Assembly: GCF_019397265.1 (NCBI RefSeq)
Contig: NZ_CP068985.1
Location: 6,440,001-6,504,000 of the forward strand
Length of the DNA: 64,000 bases
Reading direction: 5' to 3'
Source of the DNA: Nonomuraea coxensis DSM 45129
GTDB lineage: Bacteria > Actinomycetota > Actinomycetes > Streptosporangiales > Streptosporangiaceae
Shown here: in pieces, positions 51,260 to 59,987 of the stretch
Layout: the number at the start of each line of letters is the position of its first letter
Position numbering within the stretch: position 1 is the first letter of the stretch
The notes under the pieces: generated by a model
Told to the model about the DNA's origin: nothing
The model's input: only the letters and a program-made list of their open reading frames with translations
Database searches by the model: none
Translations under genes and position numbers: made by a program

Positions 51260-52555
51260 TCAGCCCTTCGGCAGTCGAATGGTCACGACGAGCCCTCCGC
51301 CGTCTCGCGGCACGGCGGCCACATTTCCGCCGTGTGCCTGCATCACCGCACGGACGATGGACAACCCGAGACCCGCTCCCTTGGCCGAGTCCACGCGGTC
51401 GGCGTGGAGCCTCCTGAACGGCTCGAACAGGCTGTTCACCTCGTACGCCGGGACGTGTTGTCCCGTGTTGGCCACCTGAACAACGACGGTGTCGTCCACC
51501 ATTCCCGTCCGGACCCATACTTTGCCGTTTTCGGGAATGTTGTACTTCACGGCGTTCTCCACCAGGTTGCTCACGCAACGCTCCAGAAGCACGGGATCGC
51601 CGACGGTAGGCGCGCTGACCAGTTCGGTGCTGACGGTTACGCCGTGTTCCGCGGCGAACGGCGCGAGCTGTTCCACGGCGGTCTGCGCGACGTCCCGGAC
51701 GTCGAGCGGTTTGCGCACCGCGAGTTCGCGTTCGCTGCGCGCCAGCAACAGCAGTCCCTCGATCAGCTTCTCGTTACGCGCGTTCACTTCCAGAAGCGTG
51801 CGGCCGAGCGCTTTGAGGTCTTCCGAAGCCTCCGGATCCGACAGGGCGATCTCCAGGACCGTCCGGTTGATGGTGAGAGGAGTGCGCAATTCATGAGAGG
51901 CGTTCGCCACGAATCTGCGCTGGGTGTCGAAGGCCACGTTGAGCCGGGTGAGCATGGCGTCGAAGGTGTCGGCCAGCTCCTTCAGCTCGTCGTTGGGGCC
52001 CTCCAGGGCGATGCGCTGGTGGGCCAGCGTGCTCTCCGAGAGCCGGCGGGCGGTGGCCGTCATCCTGGCCACCGGCCGCAGCGCCCGGTCGGCCACGAAG
52101 TAGCCGATGATGAGCGACAGGATGCCCACCCCCACCAGCGCCATCACGCTGCTGCGCAGCAGGGCGTCCTGCGCCGCGGTGACCGCGTCCTGCCTGGACT
52201 GGCGCCAGATCAGCTCGTCGCGGGCGTTCGGCCAGCTCAGCGCGGGCCAGTTGCGGTCGATGGCCTGCGCCACGATCGAGTAGACCGAGAACAGCAGCAC
52301 CGCCGAGGCCACGAAGACGAGCGCGCCGTAGGTGAGCGTCAGCCGCCAGCGGATGCTCACCTTGCCGGGGAGCGCCCTCATCCACTCCATCGTGGTGCGC
52401 TGGACGGGCGGGTACTGCGGAGGGGGCGGGCCGTCCCAGGCGGGCGGACCGCTCGGCGGCGGCGGGGACTTCTGGACCCGCGTCGCCTCGCGGGCCGAGT
52501 GCGGGCTGATCATGGGATGCGTCGGCTCCGCGCGGCGCTGCGGCCCTTCAGTCAC
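51260..52555 (-). CDS. Sensor histidine kinase (OmpR-partner, HAMP type)
   Basis: This is a 431-residue kinase. A Pro-rich cytoplasmic N-terminus (PPPPSGPPAWDGPPPPQYPPV) precedes helix 1 (LTYGALVFVASAVLLFSVYSIV), a short extracytoplasmic part and helix 2 (SVMALVGVGILSLIIGYFVA). A HAMP domain follows, then HisKA FVANASHELRTPLTINRTVLEIAL with the phospho-accepting His, N-box LVENAVKYN and G-box GAGLGLSIVRAVMQAHGG. The start GTG at 52555 overlaps the regulator stop as GTGA. The signal is unknown. Confidence 0.93.
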   Translation of the reverse strand: MTEGPQRRAEPTHPMISPHSAREATRVQKSPPPPSGPPAWDGPPPPQYPPVQRTTMEWMRALPGKVSIRWRLTLTYGALVFVASAVLLFSVYSIVAQAIDRNWPALSWPNARDELIWRQSRQDAVTAAQDALLRSSVMALVGVGILSLIIGYFVADRALRPVARMTATARRLSESTLAHQRIALEGPNDELKELADTFDAMLTRLNVAFDTQRRFVANASHELRTPLTINRTVLEIALSDPEASEDLKALGRTLLEVNARNEKLIEGLLLLARSERELAVRKPLDVRDVAQTAVEQLAPFAAEHGVTVSTELVSAPTVGDPVLLERCVSNLVENAVKYNIPENGKVWVRTGMVDDTVVVQVANTGQHVPAYEVNSLFEPFRRLHADRVDSAKGAGLGLSIVRAVMQAHGGNVAAVPRDGGGLVVTIRLPKG

Positions 52556-53205
52556 AGTTTGTACCCAACCCCTGGAACGGTCTCGATCACCTGAGGCTCG
52601 CCCAGCTTCTTCCGCAGCGTCATCATGGTCACCCGCACCACGTTGGTGAAGGGGTCGATGTTCTCGTCCCACGCCTTGTCCAGCAGGTCCTCCTGGCTGA
52701 CGACGGCGCCCTCGGCGCGCATCAGCTCCTCCAGGACCGCGAACTCCTTCTTGGTCAGCACGACCTCCCTGCCGTCGCGCTCCACCAGGCGCTTGCCCGG
52801 GTCGAGCCGGATCCCGGACCGCTCCAGCACGGGCGGCAGGGCGGGCGCGGAGCGGCGGCCGAGCGCGCGCACCCGCGCGACCAGCTCGATGAAGACGAAC
52901 GGCTTGGCGAGGTAGTCGTCGGCGCCGAGGCCGAGACCCTCCACCTTGTCGTCGACGTCGCCCGAGGCGGTCAGCATGAGGATGCGCGAGGCGGTGCGCT
53001 GCTCCACGAGCCTGCGGCACACCTCGTCGCCGTGCACCACCGGCAGGTCCCGGTCCAGGACGATCACGTCGTAGTCGATGTAGGAGGTCCGTTCGAGCGC
53101 CCCGCCTCCGTCGTAGGCGACGTCTACGGCCATGGCCTCACGACGCAGGCCCGTCGCGATCGCGTCGGCGAGCACCCGCTCGTCCTCCACCACCAGCACG
53201 CGCAC
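52552..53205 (-). CDS. OmpR/PhoB family response regulator
   Basis: This is a 217-residue regulator. The receiver domain has an acidic pair in VVEDER, phospho-acceptor D51 (VIVLDRDLP), a Thr switch in LMLTASG and Lys in LAKPF. The C-terminal winged helix begins near residue 125 (IRLDPGKRLVERDGREVVLTKKEFAVLEELMRAEGAVVSQEDLLDKAW... NVVRVTMMTLRKKLGEPQVIETVPGVGYKL). GAGGT precedes the GTG start. It forms an operon with the downstream kinase. Confidence 0.94.
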   Translation of the reverse strand: MRVLVVEDERVLADAIATGLRREAMAVDVAYDGGGALERTSYIDYDVIVLDRDLPVVHGDEVCRRLVEQRTASRILMLTASGDVDDKVEGLGLGADDYLAKPFVFIELVARVRALGRRSAPALPPVLERSGIRLDPGKRLVERDGREVVLTKKEFAVLEELMRAEGAVVSQEDLLDKAWDENIDPFTNVVRVTMMTLRKKLGEPQVIETVPGVGYKL

Positions 53206-53322
53206 GCTGGAACACCTCTCTCCGTCTCCGGCCCCTCATTGTCCCCCCAGGGGCGATAAGCGCACGGTAAGGCATGTTCAGGGATCGACCACCCACAGGT
53301 GAGGCGGACGCCGGAGAAATTC

Positions 53323-53424
53323 ATGTTTCGGAGGGGGACACGGCGGGGTATGCCAGCGGACACCCTTTGCCAGGACATCGACCTGCAATGGGCGTACATC
53401 GCCCTACGCGGCACGAACCCCTAG
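53323..53424 (+). CDS. Possible 33-residue small protein (uncertain)
   Basis: An ATG at 53323 has GGAG 8 nt upstream (CCGGAGAAATTCATG) and opens a frame of 33 residues (MFRRGTRRGMPADTLCQDID...) ending in TAG, 12 bp before the next small gene. The ribosome-binding site is good, but the codon bias is weak and I know no homologue. It could be a leader peptide for the 54-residue gene or a chance frame. Confidence 0.25.
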   Translation: MFRRGTRRGMPADTLCQDIDLQWAYIALRGTNP

Positions 53425-53436
53425 AGAGTAGGTGAG

Positions 53437-53601
53437 ATGGGCGAGTTCACCACCACGATCGAACACCGCCTCGACCAGGCTTACAAGGGCCTCCGGGAGG
53501 CCCGCAGCGCCGGCGACGAGTACCTCGCCGACACGCTCACCGCCGAGATCGAGGACCTCCGCCGGCTGGCGGACGACCACGGCATCGCCCTGCCCGGCTG
53601 A
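53437..53601 (+). CDS. 54-residue small acidic protein
   Basis: The sequence MGEFTTTIEHRLDQAYKGLR, then EARSAGDEYLADTLTAEIEDLRRLADDHGIALPG, predicts two amphipathic helices and a soluble, acidic protein. Strong third-position GC bias throughout and a conserved-looking hydrophobic pattern support a real gene. The ribosome-binding sequence is AGGTGAG just before the ATG, or the gene may be leaderless. It is followed 9 bp later by a strong terminator. I recognise similar short proteins in other actinomycetes but no function. Confidence 0.75.
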   Translation: MGEFTTTIEHRLDQAYKGLREARSAGDEYLADTLTAEIEDLRRLADDHGIALPG

Positions 53602-53610
53602 CCCACGGCT

Positions 53611-53637
53611 GACGGCCGGAGCGTCGCTCCGGCCGTC
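53611..53637. terminator. Bidirectional hairpin between the small gene and suhB
   Basis: GACGGCCGGAGCG (53611-53623) pairs exactly with 53625-53637, giving an effective 12-bp stem and a 3-nt loop between convergent genes. Confidence 0.8.
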
Positions 53638-53658
53638 GCGCTCACGGATCCCGGCGGG

Positions 53659-54447
53659 TCAGGCGTCGCGCTCGGGGTCCAGCGACACGAGCAGGTCGTG
53701 CAGTTCCTCGAACAGCCCCGGCGCCGCGGAGATCGCGAAGTCAGGGCTCACCGGCCGGCCGTTGAGCCCGCCGAGCCTCGCCCCCGACTCGGTCGCCACC
53801 AGACCGGCGGCGCCGTAGTCCCAGGGGTTGATGCCCCGCTCGTAGTAGGCGTCCACCCGGCCGGCGGCGAGCGAGCACAGGTCGATGGCGCACGAGCCGC
53901 CCCGCCTGATGTCACGCACCCGCGGCAGCACCTTCGCCACCACCTCGCCCTGCACGGCCCGGCCGGCCTGGGAGTAGCCGAACCCGGTCGCGACCAGCGC
54001 CTGCGGCAGCGGCACCCCGGTGTTGCAGCGCAGCCGCGCGCCGCCGAGCCAGGCGCCCTCGCCCAGCGCGGCGGTGAAGACCTCGCCGCGCACCGGGACG
54101 TTGACGACGCCGGCCACGACCCGGCCGCCGACCTCGACGGCGATGGACACCGCCCAGTCGGGCAGGCCGTACAGGAAGTTGACCGTGCCGTCGATCGGGT
54201 CGACGATCCAGCGCACGTCCGACTCGCCCGGGGCCTCCCCTCCCTCCTCGCCGAGGATGCGGTCACCCGGGCGGGCGGCCTCGATGCGCTCGCGGATGAG
54301 CAGCTCCGACGCCTTGTCCAGGGCGGTGACCACGTCGGTGGGGCTGGACTTGGTCTCGATCTCCGCGGACATCGTGGGCCGCTTGGCCAGCAGCATGTCG
54401 CCGGCCTCGCGGGCGATGTCCTCGGCGAGCGTCAGGAACCCGGTCAT
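53659..54447 (-). CDS. suhB: Inositol monophosphatase family protein
   Basis: This is a 262-residue Mg-dependent phosphatase. The metal and substrate motifs are GEEGG, WIVDPIDGTVNFLYGLPDWAVSIAVE and INPWDYGAAGLVATESGA. A role in making inositol for phosphatidylinositol and mycothiol is typical in actinobacteria, but fructose-bisphosphate or PAP activity cannot be excluded. Its start overlaps the S9 peptidase stop by 1 codon (ATGA), so the two form an operon. It occupies the place of Rv2701c in the mycobacterial order. Confidence 0.9.
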   Translation of the reverse strand: MTGFLTLAEDIAREAGDMLLAKRPTMSAEIETKSSPTDVVTALDKASELLIRERIEAARPGDRILGEEGGEAPGESDVRWIVDPIDGTVNFLYGLPDWAVSIAVEVGGRVVAGVVNVPVRGEVFTAALGEGAWLGGARLRCNTGVPLPQALVATGFGYSQAGRAVQGEVVAKVLPRVRDIRRGGSCAIDLCSLAAGRVDAYYERGINPWDYGAAGLVATESGARLGGLNGRPVSPDFAISAAPGLFEELHDLLVSLDPERDA

Positions 54448-56435
54448 CAGGCCACCGAGTCCGGGCGCTTCCACTCCTGGCCGAGCACGTGCTGGGCGAG
54501 GAAGGCGAGGACGGTCTCGTACCAGGCGACGGTGTTGCCGGGCTTGAGTATCCAGTGGTTCTCGTCGGGGAAGTACAGGAACTTGGCCTCGACGTCGCTG
54601 CGGCGCAGGTCCCACCACAGGCGCAGGCCCTCGCCGATCGGCACCCGGTAGTCCTTGTCGCCGTGGATGACGAGCATCGGGGTGGTGATCCGGTCGAGGG
54701 AGCGGTGCGGCGAGAGCCGCTCGTAGCGCTCGGAGCCGGGCGCGCCGAACTCCCGCTGCCAGTAGTGCGCGGCGTCGGTGGTGCCCGCGAACTGGTCGAG
54801 GTTCCACAGCGAGGCGTGGGTGACGATGGCGCGGTAGCGGTCGGTGTGGCCGGCCAGCCAGTTGGCCATGTAGCCGCCGAACGAGCCGCCCATGGCGGCG
54901 ATGCGCTCGCTGTCGATGTCGTCCCTGGCCAGGGCGACGTCCACGATGGCGTCGAGGTCGGCCTGGGTGCGCGGGCCCCAGTCGCCCCAGCCGCGATCGA
55001 TCATGTGCTGACCGTAGCCCGTGGACAGGCACGGGTCGGGGAGCAACACGGCGTAACCGTGCTCGGCCATGATCCACGACTGCCAGCGCCACTGCCAGTC
55101 GTTCCAGGAGGCGACCGGGCCGCCGTGGATCCACAGCAGGAACGGCGCCGGGTCGTCGGCGGAGGCGCCCTCGGGCAGCACGAGCCAGCCGCGCACGGTC
55201 GCGCCGTCGTCGGCGGTGGCGGTGATCTCGGTGAGGGTGCCGCGCACCTCGGGGCGGGGCGCGGGCGAGGGCAGGTCGGCGACCTCGCCGGTGGCGATCT
55301 CCACGCGCGCGGGGGCGGGGGCCAGGTTGACGGCGCTGCGCAGGACGTACAGGAAGCGGCCGTCGGCGGAGACGTCCGGCTGCGCGTACGCGGCGTCGTC
55401 GCCGGTGATCCTGCGGACCTCGCCGTCGAGCGGCACCTCGAAGACCGGGCGGCGGCCCTGGTGGTCGGCCACGACGTAGACGGAGGCGGAGTCGGGCGCC
55501 CACTCGACGCCGGAGGGGAACAGGTCGGGCGCGTACGCCCGGCCCTCGCCGGTGGCGAGGTCGGCGATCCACAGCTCGCTCCTGGCCGAGACCTCCTGGG
55601 AGGTGACCCGGCTGCGCGAGCAGGCGACGCGGGTGCCGTCCGGGGAGATCGCGAGCGGGCCCTCGAAGTCCTGGCCCTCCTCGGTGAGCAGCGTGCGCCG
55701 CTCGCCGGTGGCCAGGTCGATGACCACCAGGTCCGTACGGAACTCGCCGCGCGGCAGCTCCGCCTGCCAGGTGGTGACCACGCGCGTGCCGTCGGGCGTC
55801 AGCTCGAAGGAGGCGTTGCGCAGCGCGTTCCCCGCGTCGGGGGTGAGCTCGCGCACGTCCTCCAGCCGGTCGGCGCCGAGGCGGGCGGCGAACAGGCGGG
55901 GGCGGCCGGGGCCGAGGTCGTGGTCCCAGTAGCGGACCGCGGTGCTCTCGTGCAGGATCGCGCTGATCCCGGCGTCCTTGCGGGCCTTGCGCCGCTCCTC
56001 GTCGCCGGCCTCCTCGCCGTCGAGCACGTCGGAGACGAAGACGACGACGTCGCCGGCGGTGCGCACCGCGCCGATCCCGCCCGGCCTGGCGGCGACCTGG
56101 CGGGCCTCGCCGCCGGCGCGCGGCAGCAGCCAGAGCGCGGGAACCTCCTCGCCGGCGTCCTTCACGGTGGGGTCGGGGCGGGCGGAGGTGAACAGGACGT
56201 CGCCGGCGTCGGTGAACACGGCGGCCGACTCGCCCTTGGCGGACCGGGTCAGGCGGAAGGGCTCGCCGCCGGCGGGGCCGTCGAGGGGGATCGCCCAGAG
56301 CGCGGTGCCGTACGACTTCCCGTCCGGGTTGAGTGACTGCACGGTGGAGACGAGCCGGGACCCGTCGGGCGAGAGCTGGGACGAGAGAACCCGGGGGATG
56401 GCCACATAGTCGCGAATGTCATTAAATGCGCTCAC
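54447..56435 (-). CDS. S9 family prolyl-oligopeptidase-like serine peptidase
   Basis: This is a 662-residue cytoplasmic peptidase. Residues 15-400 form a WD-like beta-propeller (repeated LSPDG, ISPDGTR, WAPDS, VSADGRF units). The alpha/beta-hydrolase domain follows, with nucleophile S518 in AMGGSFGGYMANW, Asp in VIHGDKDYRVP and His in DENHWIL. It would cleave short peptides; acylaminoacyl-peptidase or dipeptidyl-peptidase activity is possible. The GTG at 56435 lies 7 nt after TAGGTT on the minus strand with no ribosome-binding site. It is divergent from ferrochelatase across 56 bp. Confidence 0.93.
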   Translation of the reverse strand: MSAFNDIRDYVAIPRVLSSQLSPDGSRLVSTVQSLNPDGKSYGTALWAIPLDGPAGGEPFRLTRSAKGESAAVFTDAGDVLFTSARPDPTVKDAGEEVPALWLLPRAGGEARQVAARPGGIGAVRTAGDVVVFVSDVLDGEEAGDEERRKARKDAGISAILHESTAVRYWDHDLGPGRPRLFAARLGADRLEDVRELTPDAGNALRNASFELTPDGTRVVTTWQAELPRGEFRTDLVVIDLATGERRTLLTEEGQDFEGPLAISPDGTRVACSRSRVTSQEVSARSELWIADLATGEGRAYAPDLFPSGVEWAPDSASVYVVADHQGRRPVFEVPLDGEVRRITGDDAAYAQPDVSADGRFLYVLRSAVNLAPAPARVEIATGEVADLPSPAPRPEVRGTLTEITATADDGATVRGWLVLPEGASADDPAPFLLWIHGGPVASWNDWQWRWQSWIMAEHGYAVLLPDPCLSTGYGQHMIDRGWGDWGPRTQADLDAIVDVALARDDIDSERIAAMGGSFGGYMANWLAGHTDRYRAIVTHASLWNLDQFAGTTDAAHYWQREFGAPGSERYERLSPHRSLDRITTPMLVIHGDKDYRVPIGEGLRLWWDLRRSDVEAKFLYFPDENHWILKPGNTVAWYETVLAFLAQHVLGQEWKRPDSVA

Positions 56436-56491
56436 TCGGTCGAACCTACCTCGCGGGAGGACCACCGGCACGCGTGAATAGGCTGGTTCAC
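56436..56491. promoter_or_regulatory. Divergent leaderless promoters of S9 peptidase and ferrochelatase genes
   Basis: In 56 bp there are two TANNNT boxes, TAGGTT on the minus strand (56443-56448) and TAGGCT on the plus strand (56479-56484). Each lies exactly 7 nt before a GTG start and neither gene has a Shine-Dalgarno sequence. Neither has a clear -35 hexamer. Confidence 0.65.
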
Positions 56492-57436
56492 GTGGCTGAT
56501 TACGACGCTCTGCTGCTGCTGTCGTTCGGCGGCCCCGAGGGCCCCGACGACGTGATGCCGTTCCTGGAGAACGTGGTGCGCGGGCGCGGCGTGCCGCGCG
56601 AGCGGCTGCTGGAGGTCGCCGAGCACTACCAGGGCTTCGGCGGGGTCAGCCCGATCAACCAGCAGAACCGCGAGCTCCTGGAGGCGCTGCGCCCGGTCCT
56701 CGACGTGCCCGTCTACTGGGGCAACCGCAACTGGCACCCGTTCGGCGAGGACACCGTACGGCGGATGAAGGACGACGGCGTCCGCAAGGCGGCCGTCCTC
56801 GCCACCTCCGCCTTCGCCGGCTACTCCAGCTGCCGCCAGTACTACGAGGACATCAAGCGCATCTCGATCGAGGGCGGCCCCGAGCTGATCAAGATGCGGC
56901 ACTTCGGCGACCACCCCGGCTTCGTGGCCGCCATGGCCGACCACACCCGCGCGGCGCTGGAGCGGCTCGGCCGCGACGACGCCCGCCTCGTGTTCACCGC
57001 CCACAGCATCCCGGTCTCCATGGCCGAGACCGCCGGCCCGTCAGGCGGCCTGTACGAGGCCCAGATCCGCCGCAGCGCCGAACTGGTGAACAAGGCGCTC
57101 GGCCGCGACGAGCCGTGGGACCTCGTGTGGCAGTCGCGCAGCGGCCCGCCGCAGGTGCCGTGGCTGGAGCCGGACGTCTGCGACTTCCTGCGCGGGACCG
57201 ACGCCCCGGCGGTCGTGCTGGTGCCGATCGGGTTCGTCTCCGACCACATGGAGGTCGTCTACGACCTCGACACCGAGGCCAGGGACGTCGCCGCGGAGCG
57301 CGGCCTGCCCATGGAGCGGGCGGCCACCGTGGGCACGCACCCGAGCTTCGTGCGGATGGTGCGCGAGCTGATGGCGGAGCCCGAGCCGGTGCCCTGCCCG
57401 CTCACCTGCTGCCCGGCGCCGCGCCGGCACCGGTAG
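56492..57436 (+). CDS. hemH: Ferrochelatase (coproporphyrin ferrochelatase type)
   Basis: This is a 314-residue enzyme that inserts Fe2+ into a porphyrin at the end of heme synthesis. Conserved blocks are LLLSFGGPEGPDDVMPFLENV, GGVSPINQQN, and the catalytic-His region LVFTAHSIP. The metal-binding Glu is in PIGFVSDHMEVVYDLD. A Cys in YSSCRQYYEDI and the C-terminal CPLTCC cysteines fit the [2Fe-2S] cluster known in actinobacterial enzymes, which work in the coproporphyrin-dependent pathway. The GTG at 56492 is leaderless-type. Confidence 0.94.
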   Translation: MADYDALLLLSFGGPEGPDDVMPFLENVVRGRGVPRERLLEVAEHYQGFGGVSPINQQNRELLEALRPVLDVPVYWGNRNWHPFGEDTVRRMKDDGVRKAAVLATSAFAGYSSCRQYYEDIKRISIEGGPELIKMRHFGDHPGFVAAMADHTRAALERLGRDDARLVFTAHSIPVSMAETAGPSGGLYEAQIRRSAELVNKALGRDEPWDLVWQSRSGPPQVPWLEPDVCDFLRGTDAPAVVLVPIGFVSDHMEVVYDLDTEARDVAAERGLPMERAATVGTHPSFVRMVRELMAEPEPVPCPLTCCPAPRRHR

Positions 57437-57441
57437 GGCCT

Positions 57442-58638
57442 CTACGCGTAGGTCCTGGCGTACGCCTCGGCGATCCCCATGACCTTGTTCACGTAGTCCC
57501 ACGAGTGGTTGTAGAACCAGATCGCCTTGCGCAGCTTCTCGCCGCCCTTGCCCGCGCCGTTGGCGCACAGGTAGCCGGCCGCGCTCGGCACGGCGTCGTA
57601 CGGGCTCCAGATGTCGGCCTTGCCGTCGCCGTCGCCGTCCACGCCGTAGTGCTTCCACGTCGCGGGCATGAACTGCATGGGCCCGAGCGCGCCCGCGCTC
57701 GACGGGCCGTTGTTGCGGCCGTGCCCGCTCTCGACCTGCCCGATCGCGGCCAGCACCGTCCATGACAGGCCGGGGCAGCGGGCGGCGGCGAGCCGGTAGA
57801 GCTCCAGGTAGGTGCCGGGGCGGCCGACGTTGACGCTCTGCGGGGTCTGCTGGGCGGCCGCCGTGGGCCGCTGCTTCCTGACGCGGGCGGCGGCGTCCAG
57901 CAGGGCGACCTGGGCGCCCTCGCCGAGCAGCCTGCGCACCCCGGCCGCGCCGATCCTCCCGGGCTTGCCGTGCAGCAGCACCGCCACGCCCGGCGCGAAG
58001 CCCAGGGAGCGGCCGAGGTCCGCGCCGACCAGGCCGTCCACGCCGGTGAGCCCGAGCGGCGCCGAGGCCGCCAGGCGCAGCTTTGGCCCGCCGTCCACCT
58101 GGTAGTACGCGCCGGGCACCATGCCGTACCTGCGGGCCGCCTCCGACTCGACGACCAGTTCTCCCTTGGCCAGGGCGCTCCACACGGCGGGCTGGTCGGC
58201 GACGGCCTGCGGCGTCCAGGAGCGGAAGTGGGCCGGGTCCACGGCCAGCAGGTTGAGCGGTGTGCCGGTGAGCTTGACCCGGCCGGCGTCCACGACGACG
58301 ACCTTCTGCACGTTCTTCAGCGCGCCCAGCCTGAGCCTGGTCTCCTTGGGCACCTCGGCCGTGGCGATCGCGAGCACCCGCGGCGGGGTCACGCTCACGC
58401 CCGGGCCGCCCTCGCCGAACTCCCGCCGTTCGCCCGCCGGCTCGGTGGTCGGCACGAGCTGGTCGAGGCGGGGCGCGGCCGTGGGCGAGCGGGCGGGCTC
58501 CGACGCGCCGCCGCGCTCCCGCGCGCCGCTGACCAGGCCGTCGTCCAGCAGGACGATGACGCCGCCGGTCGCCACCGTGGCCACGACCACCGCGATGACC
58601 ATCAGCATGACCGCACGGAAGGAGGGAAGACCGGACAC
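57442..58638 (-). CDS. Lytic murein transglycosylase with an N-terminal extracytoplasmic domain
   Basis: This is a 398-residue protein with one N-terminal membrane helix (AVMLMVIAVVVATVATGGVIVLL) and a Pro-rich stalk. A 150-residue domain follows (about 85-245; VTPPRVLAIATAEVPKETRLRLGALKNVQKVVVVDAGRVKLTGTPLNLLAVDPAHFRSW) that recalls the periplasmic domain of MacB/FtsX-like proteins. The transglycosylase domain has the catalytic Glu in AIGQVESGHGRN, then GALGPMQFMPATW and a Ca-binding-like DGDGDGKADIW. It cleaves peptidoglycan at the cell surface. The GTG at 58638 lies 7 nt after TAACGT, so it is preferred over the one at 58647. Confidence 0.88.
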   Translation of the reverse strand: MSGLPSFRAVMLMVIAVVVATVATGGVIVLLDDGLVSGARERGGASEPARSPTAAPRLDQLVPTTEPAGERREFGEGGPGVSVTPPRVLAIATAEVPKETRLRLGALKNVQKVVVVDAGRVKLTGTPLNLLAVDPAHFRSWTPQAVADQPAVWSALAKGELVVESEAARRYGMVPGAYYQVDGGPKLRLAASAPLGLTGVDGLVGADLGRSLGFAPGVAVLLHGKPGRIGAAGVRRLLGEGAQVALLDAAARVRKQRPTAAAQQTPQSVNVGRPGTYLELYRLAAARCPGLSWTVLAAIGQVESGHGRNNGPSSAGALGPMQFMPATWKHYGVDGDGDGKADIWSPYDAVPSAAGYLCANGAGKGGEKLRKAIWFYNHSWDYVNKVMGIAEAYARTYA

Positions 58639-58729
58639 GCGGGACACGTTAGCCCAGCCGACGGGAATTCATTTGCAATCCGGACATCGGTGCGCAAGGG
58701 TAGGCGGGCGCAAGTAAGGGGGAAACGGG

Positions 58730-59932
58730 GTGGTCGGGCCTTACCGGGGGCTGTTCGACGGGCCTGGCATCAAGGCGTTCGTGCTGGCCGGGTTCGCCGG
58801 CCGGATGCCGATGTCCATGCTGGGGATCGGCGTCGTCTTACTCATCTCCGGCGTCACCGGCTCCTACGCCACCGCGGGCGGCGTCGCCGCCGCCAGCAAC
58901 CTCGCCTTCGCCATCGGCGCCCCCATGTCCGGACGGCTGATGGACCGGTTCGGGCAGAACCGCGTCATCCCGCCCTTCGCCGTGCTCAACGCGCTCGCGC
59001 TGGCCGCCCTTATGATCTGCGCGTTCCTCGGGCTGCCCGAATGGACCCTGTACCTGTCCGGCCTGGTCGTCGGCGGCACCTCGCTGTCGGTGGGCTCGCT
59101 CGTACGGGCCCGCTGGTCGGCCATCCACGGCGGCTCGGCCCGGCTGCACACGGCCTTCGCGTTCGAGTCCGTCGTGGACGAGGTCGTCTTCGTCACCGGG
59201 CCCGCGCTGGTCACGCTGCTGGCCACGCGGTTCAACCCGTACATGGGGCTGCTGGTCGCGCTGGTCTTCATGCTGGCCGGCTGCCTGACGCTGGCGACAC
59301 AGCGGCGCACCCAGCCTCCGGTGGCCGAGCACCGGGCGACGGGCGGCACCCCCATCCTCATCCCCGGCATCGCGCTGCTGTCGTGCGTCTACGTGGCGAT
59401 GGGCGCGGTGTTCGGGTCCGTGGACCTGGTCACGGTGGCCTTCGCCGAGGAGCAGGGGGTCAAGGGCGCCGCGGGGCTGCTGCTGGCCTCGTTCGCGGGC
59501 GGGTCGATGATCTCGGGGCTGTGGTTCGGGTCGCGGCACTGGCGGATCTCGCTGCGGGGGCGGTTCGTGCGGGCGCTGATGGTGTTCGCGCTGGGGCTGC
59601 TGCCGATCTCGTTCATCGGGGACGCGCGGGTCATGGCCGCCGCGCTCTTCCTGGCCGGCTTCGCCATCTCGCCGACCCTCATCACCGGCTTCTCGCTCGT
59701 CGAACGGCTGGCGCCGCCGTCGCTGCTCACCGAGGGCATGGCGTGGATCTCCACCGCGCTCGGCATCGGCGTGGCGGTCGGCGCGTGGGCGGGCGGGCAC
59801 CTCACCGAGGCGGCAGGCGCGTCCGACGCCTACGTCTTCGCGCTGGGCGCCGCGGTGCTCGCGCTCGTCGTCGGGATCGGAGGTTCGGGTTTGCTGAGAC
59901 TTCCCGAGGCCGCTTCACCTGCCGAGAGCTGA
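58730..59932 (+). CDS. MFS transporter
   Basis: This is a 400-residue, 12-helix MFS_1 transporter. GRLMDRFGQNRVIP is loop 2-3, and the second half begins near residue 210 (PILIPGIALLSCVYVAMGAVFGSVDLVTVAFAEEQG). AAALFLAGFAISPTLITGFSLVERLAPPSLLTEGMAWISTALGIGVAVGAWAGGHLTE resembles sugar-efflux and drug-efflux members. The substrate is unknown. AAGGGGGAAAC precedes the GTG start. It has no operon partner. Confidence 0.88.
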   Translation: MVGPYRGLFDGPGIKAFVLAGFAGRMPMSMLGIGVVLLISGVTGSYATAGGVAAASNLAFAIGAPMSGRLMDRFGQNRVIPPFAVLNALALAALMICAFLGLPEWTLYLSGLVVGGTSLSVGSLVRARWSAIHGGSARLHTAFAFESVVDEVVFVTGPALVTLLATRFNPYMGLLVALVFMLAGCLTLATQRRTQPPVAEHRATGGTPILIPGIALLSCVYVAMGAVFGSVDLVTVAFAEEQGVKGAAGLLLASFAGGSMISGLWFGSRHWRISLRGRFVRALMVFALGLLPISFIGDARVMAAALFLAGFAISPTLITGFSLVERLAPPSLLTEGMAWISTALGIGVAVGAWAGGHLTEAAGASDAYVFALGAAVLALVVGIGGSGLLRLPEAASPAES

Positions 59933-59987
59933 TCCGCTACCGTCGGGACATCCCTCGCAACATCCATCACAAATGGAAGCTTTTCTA

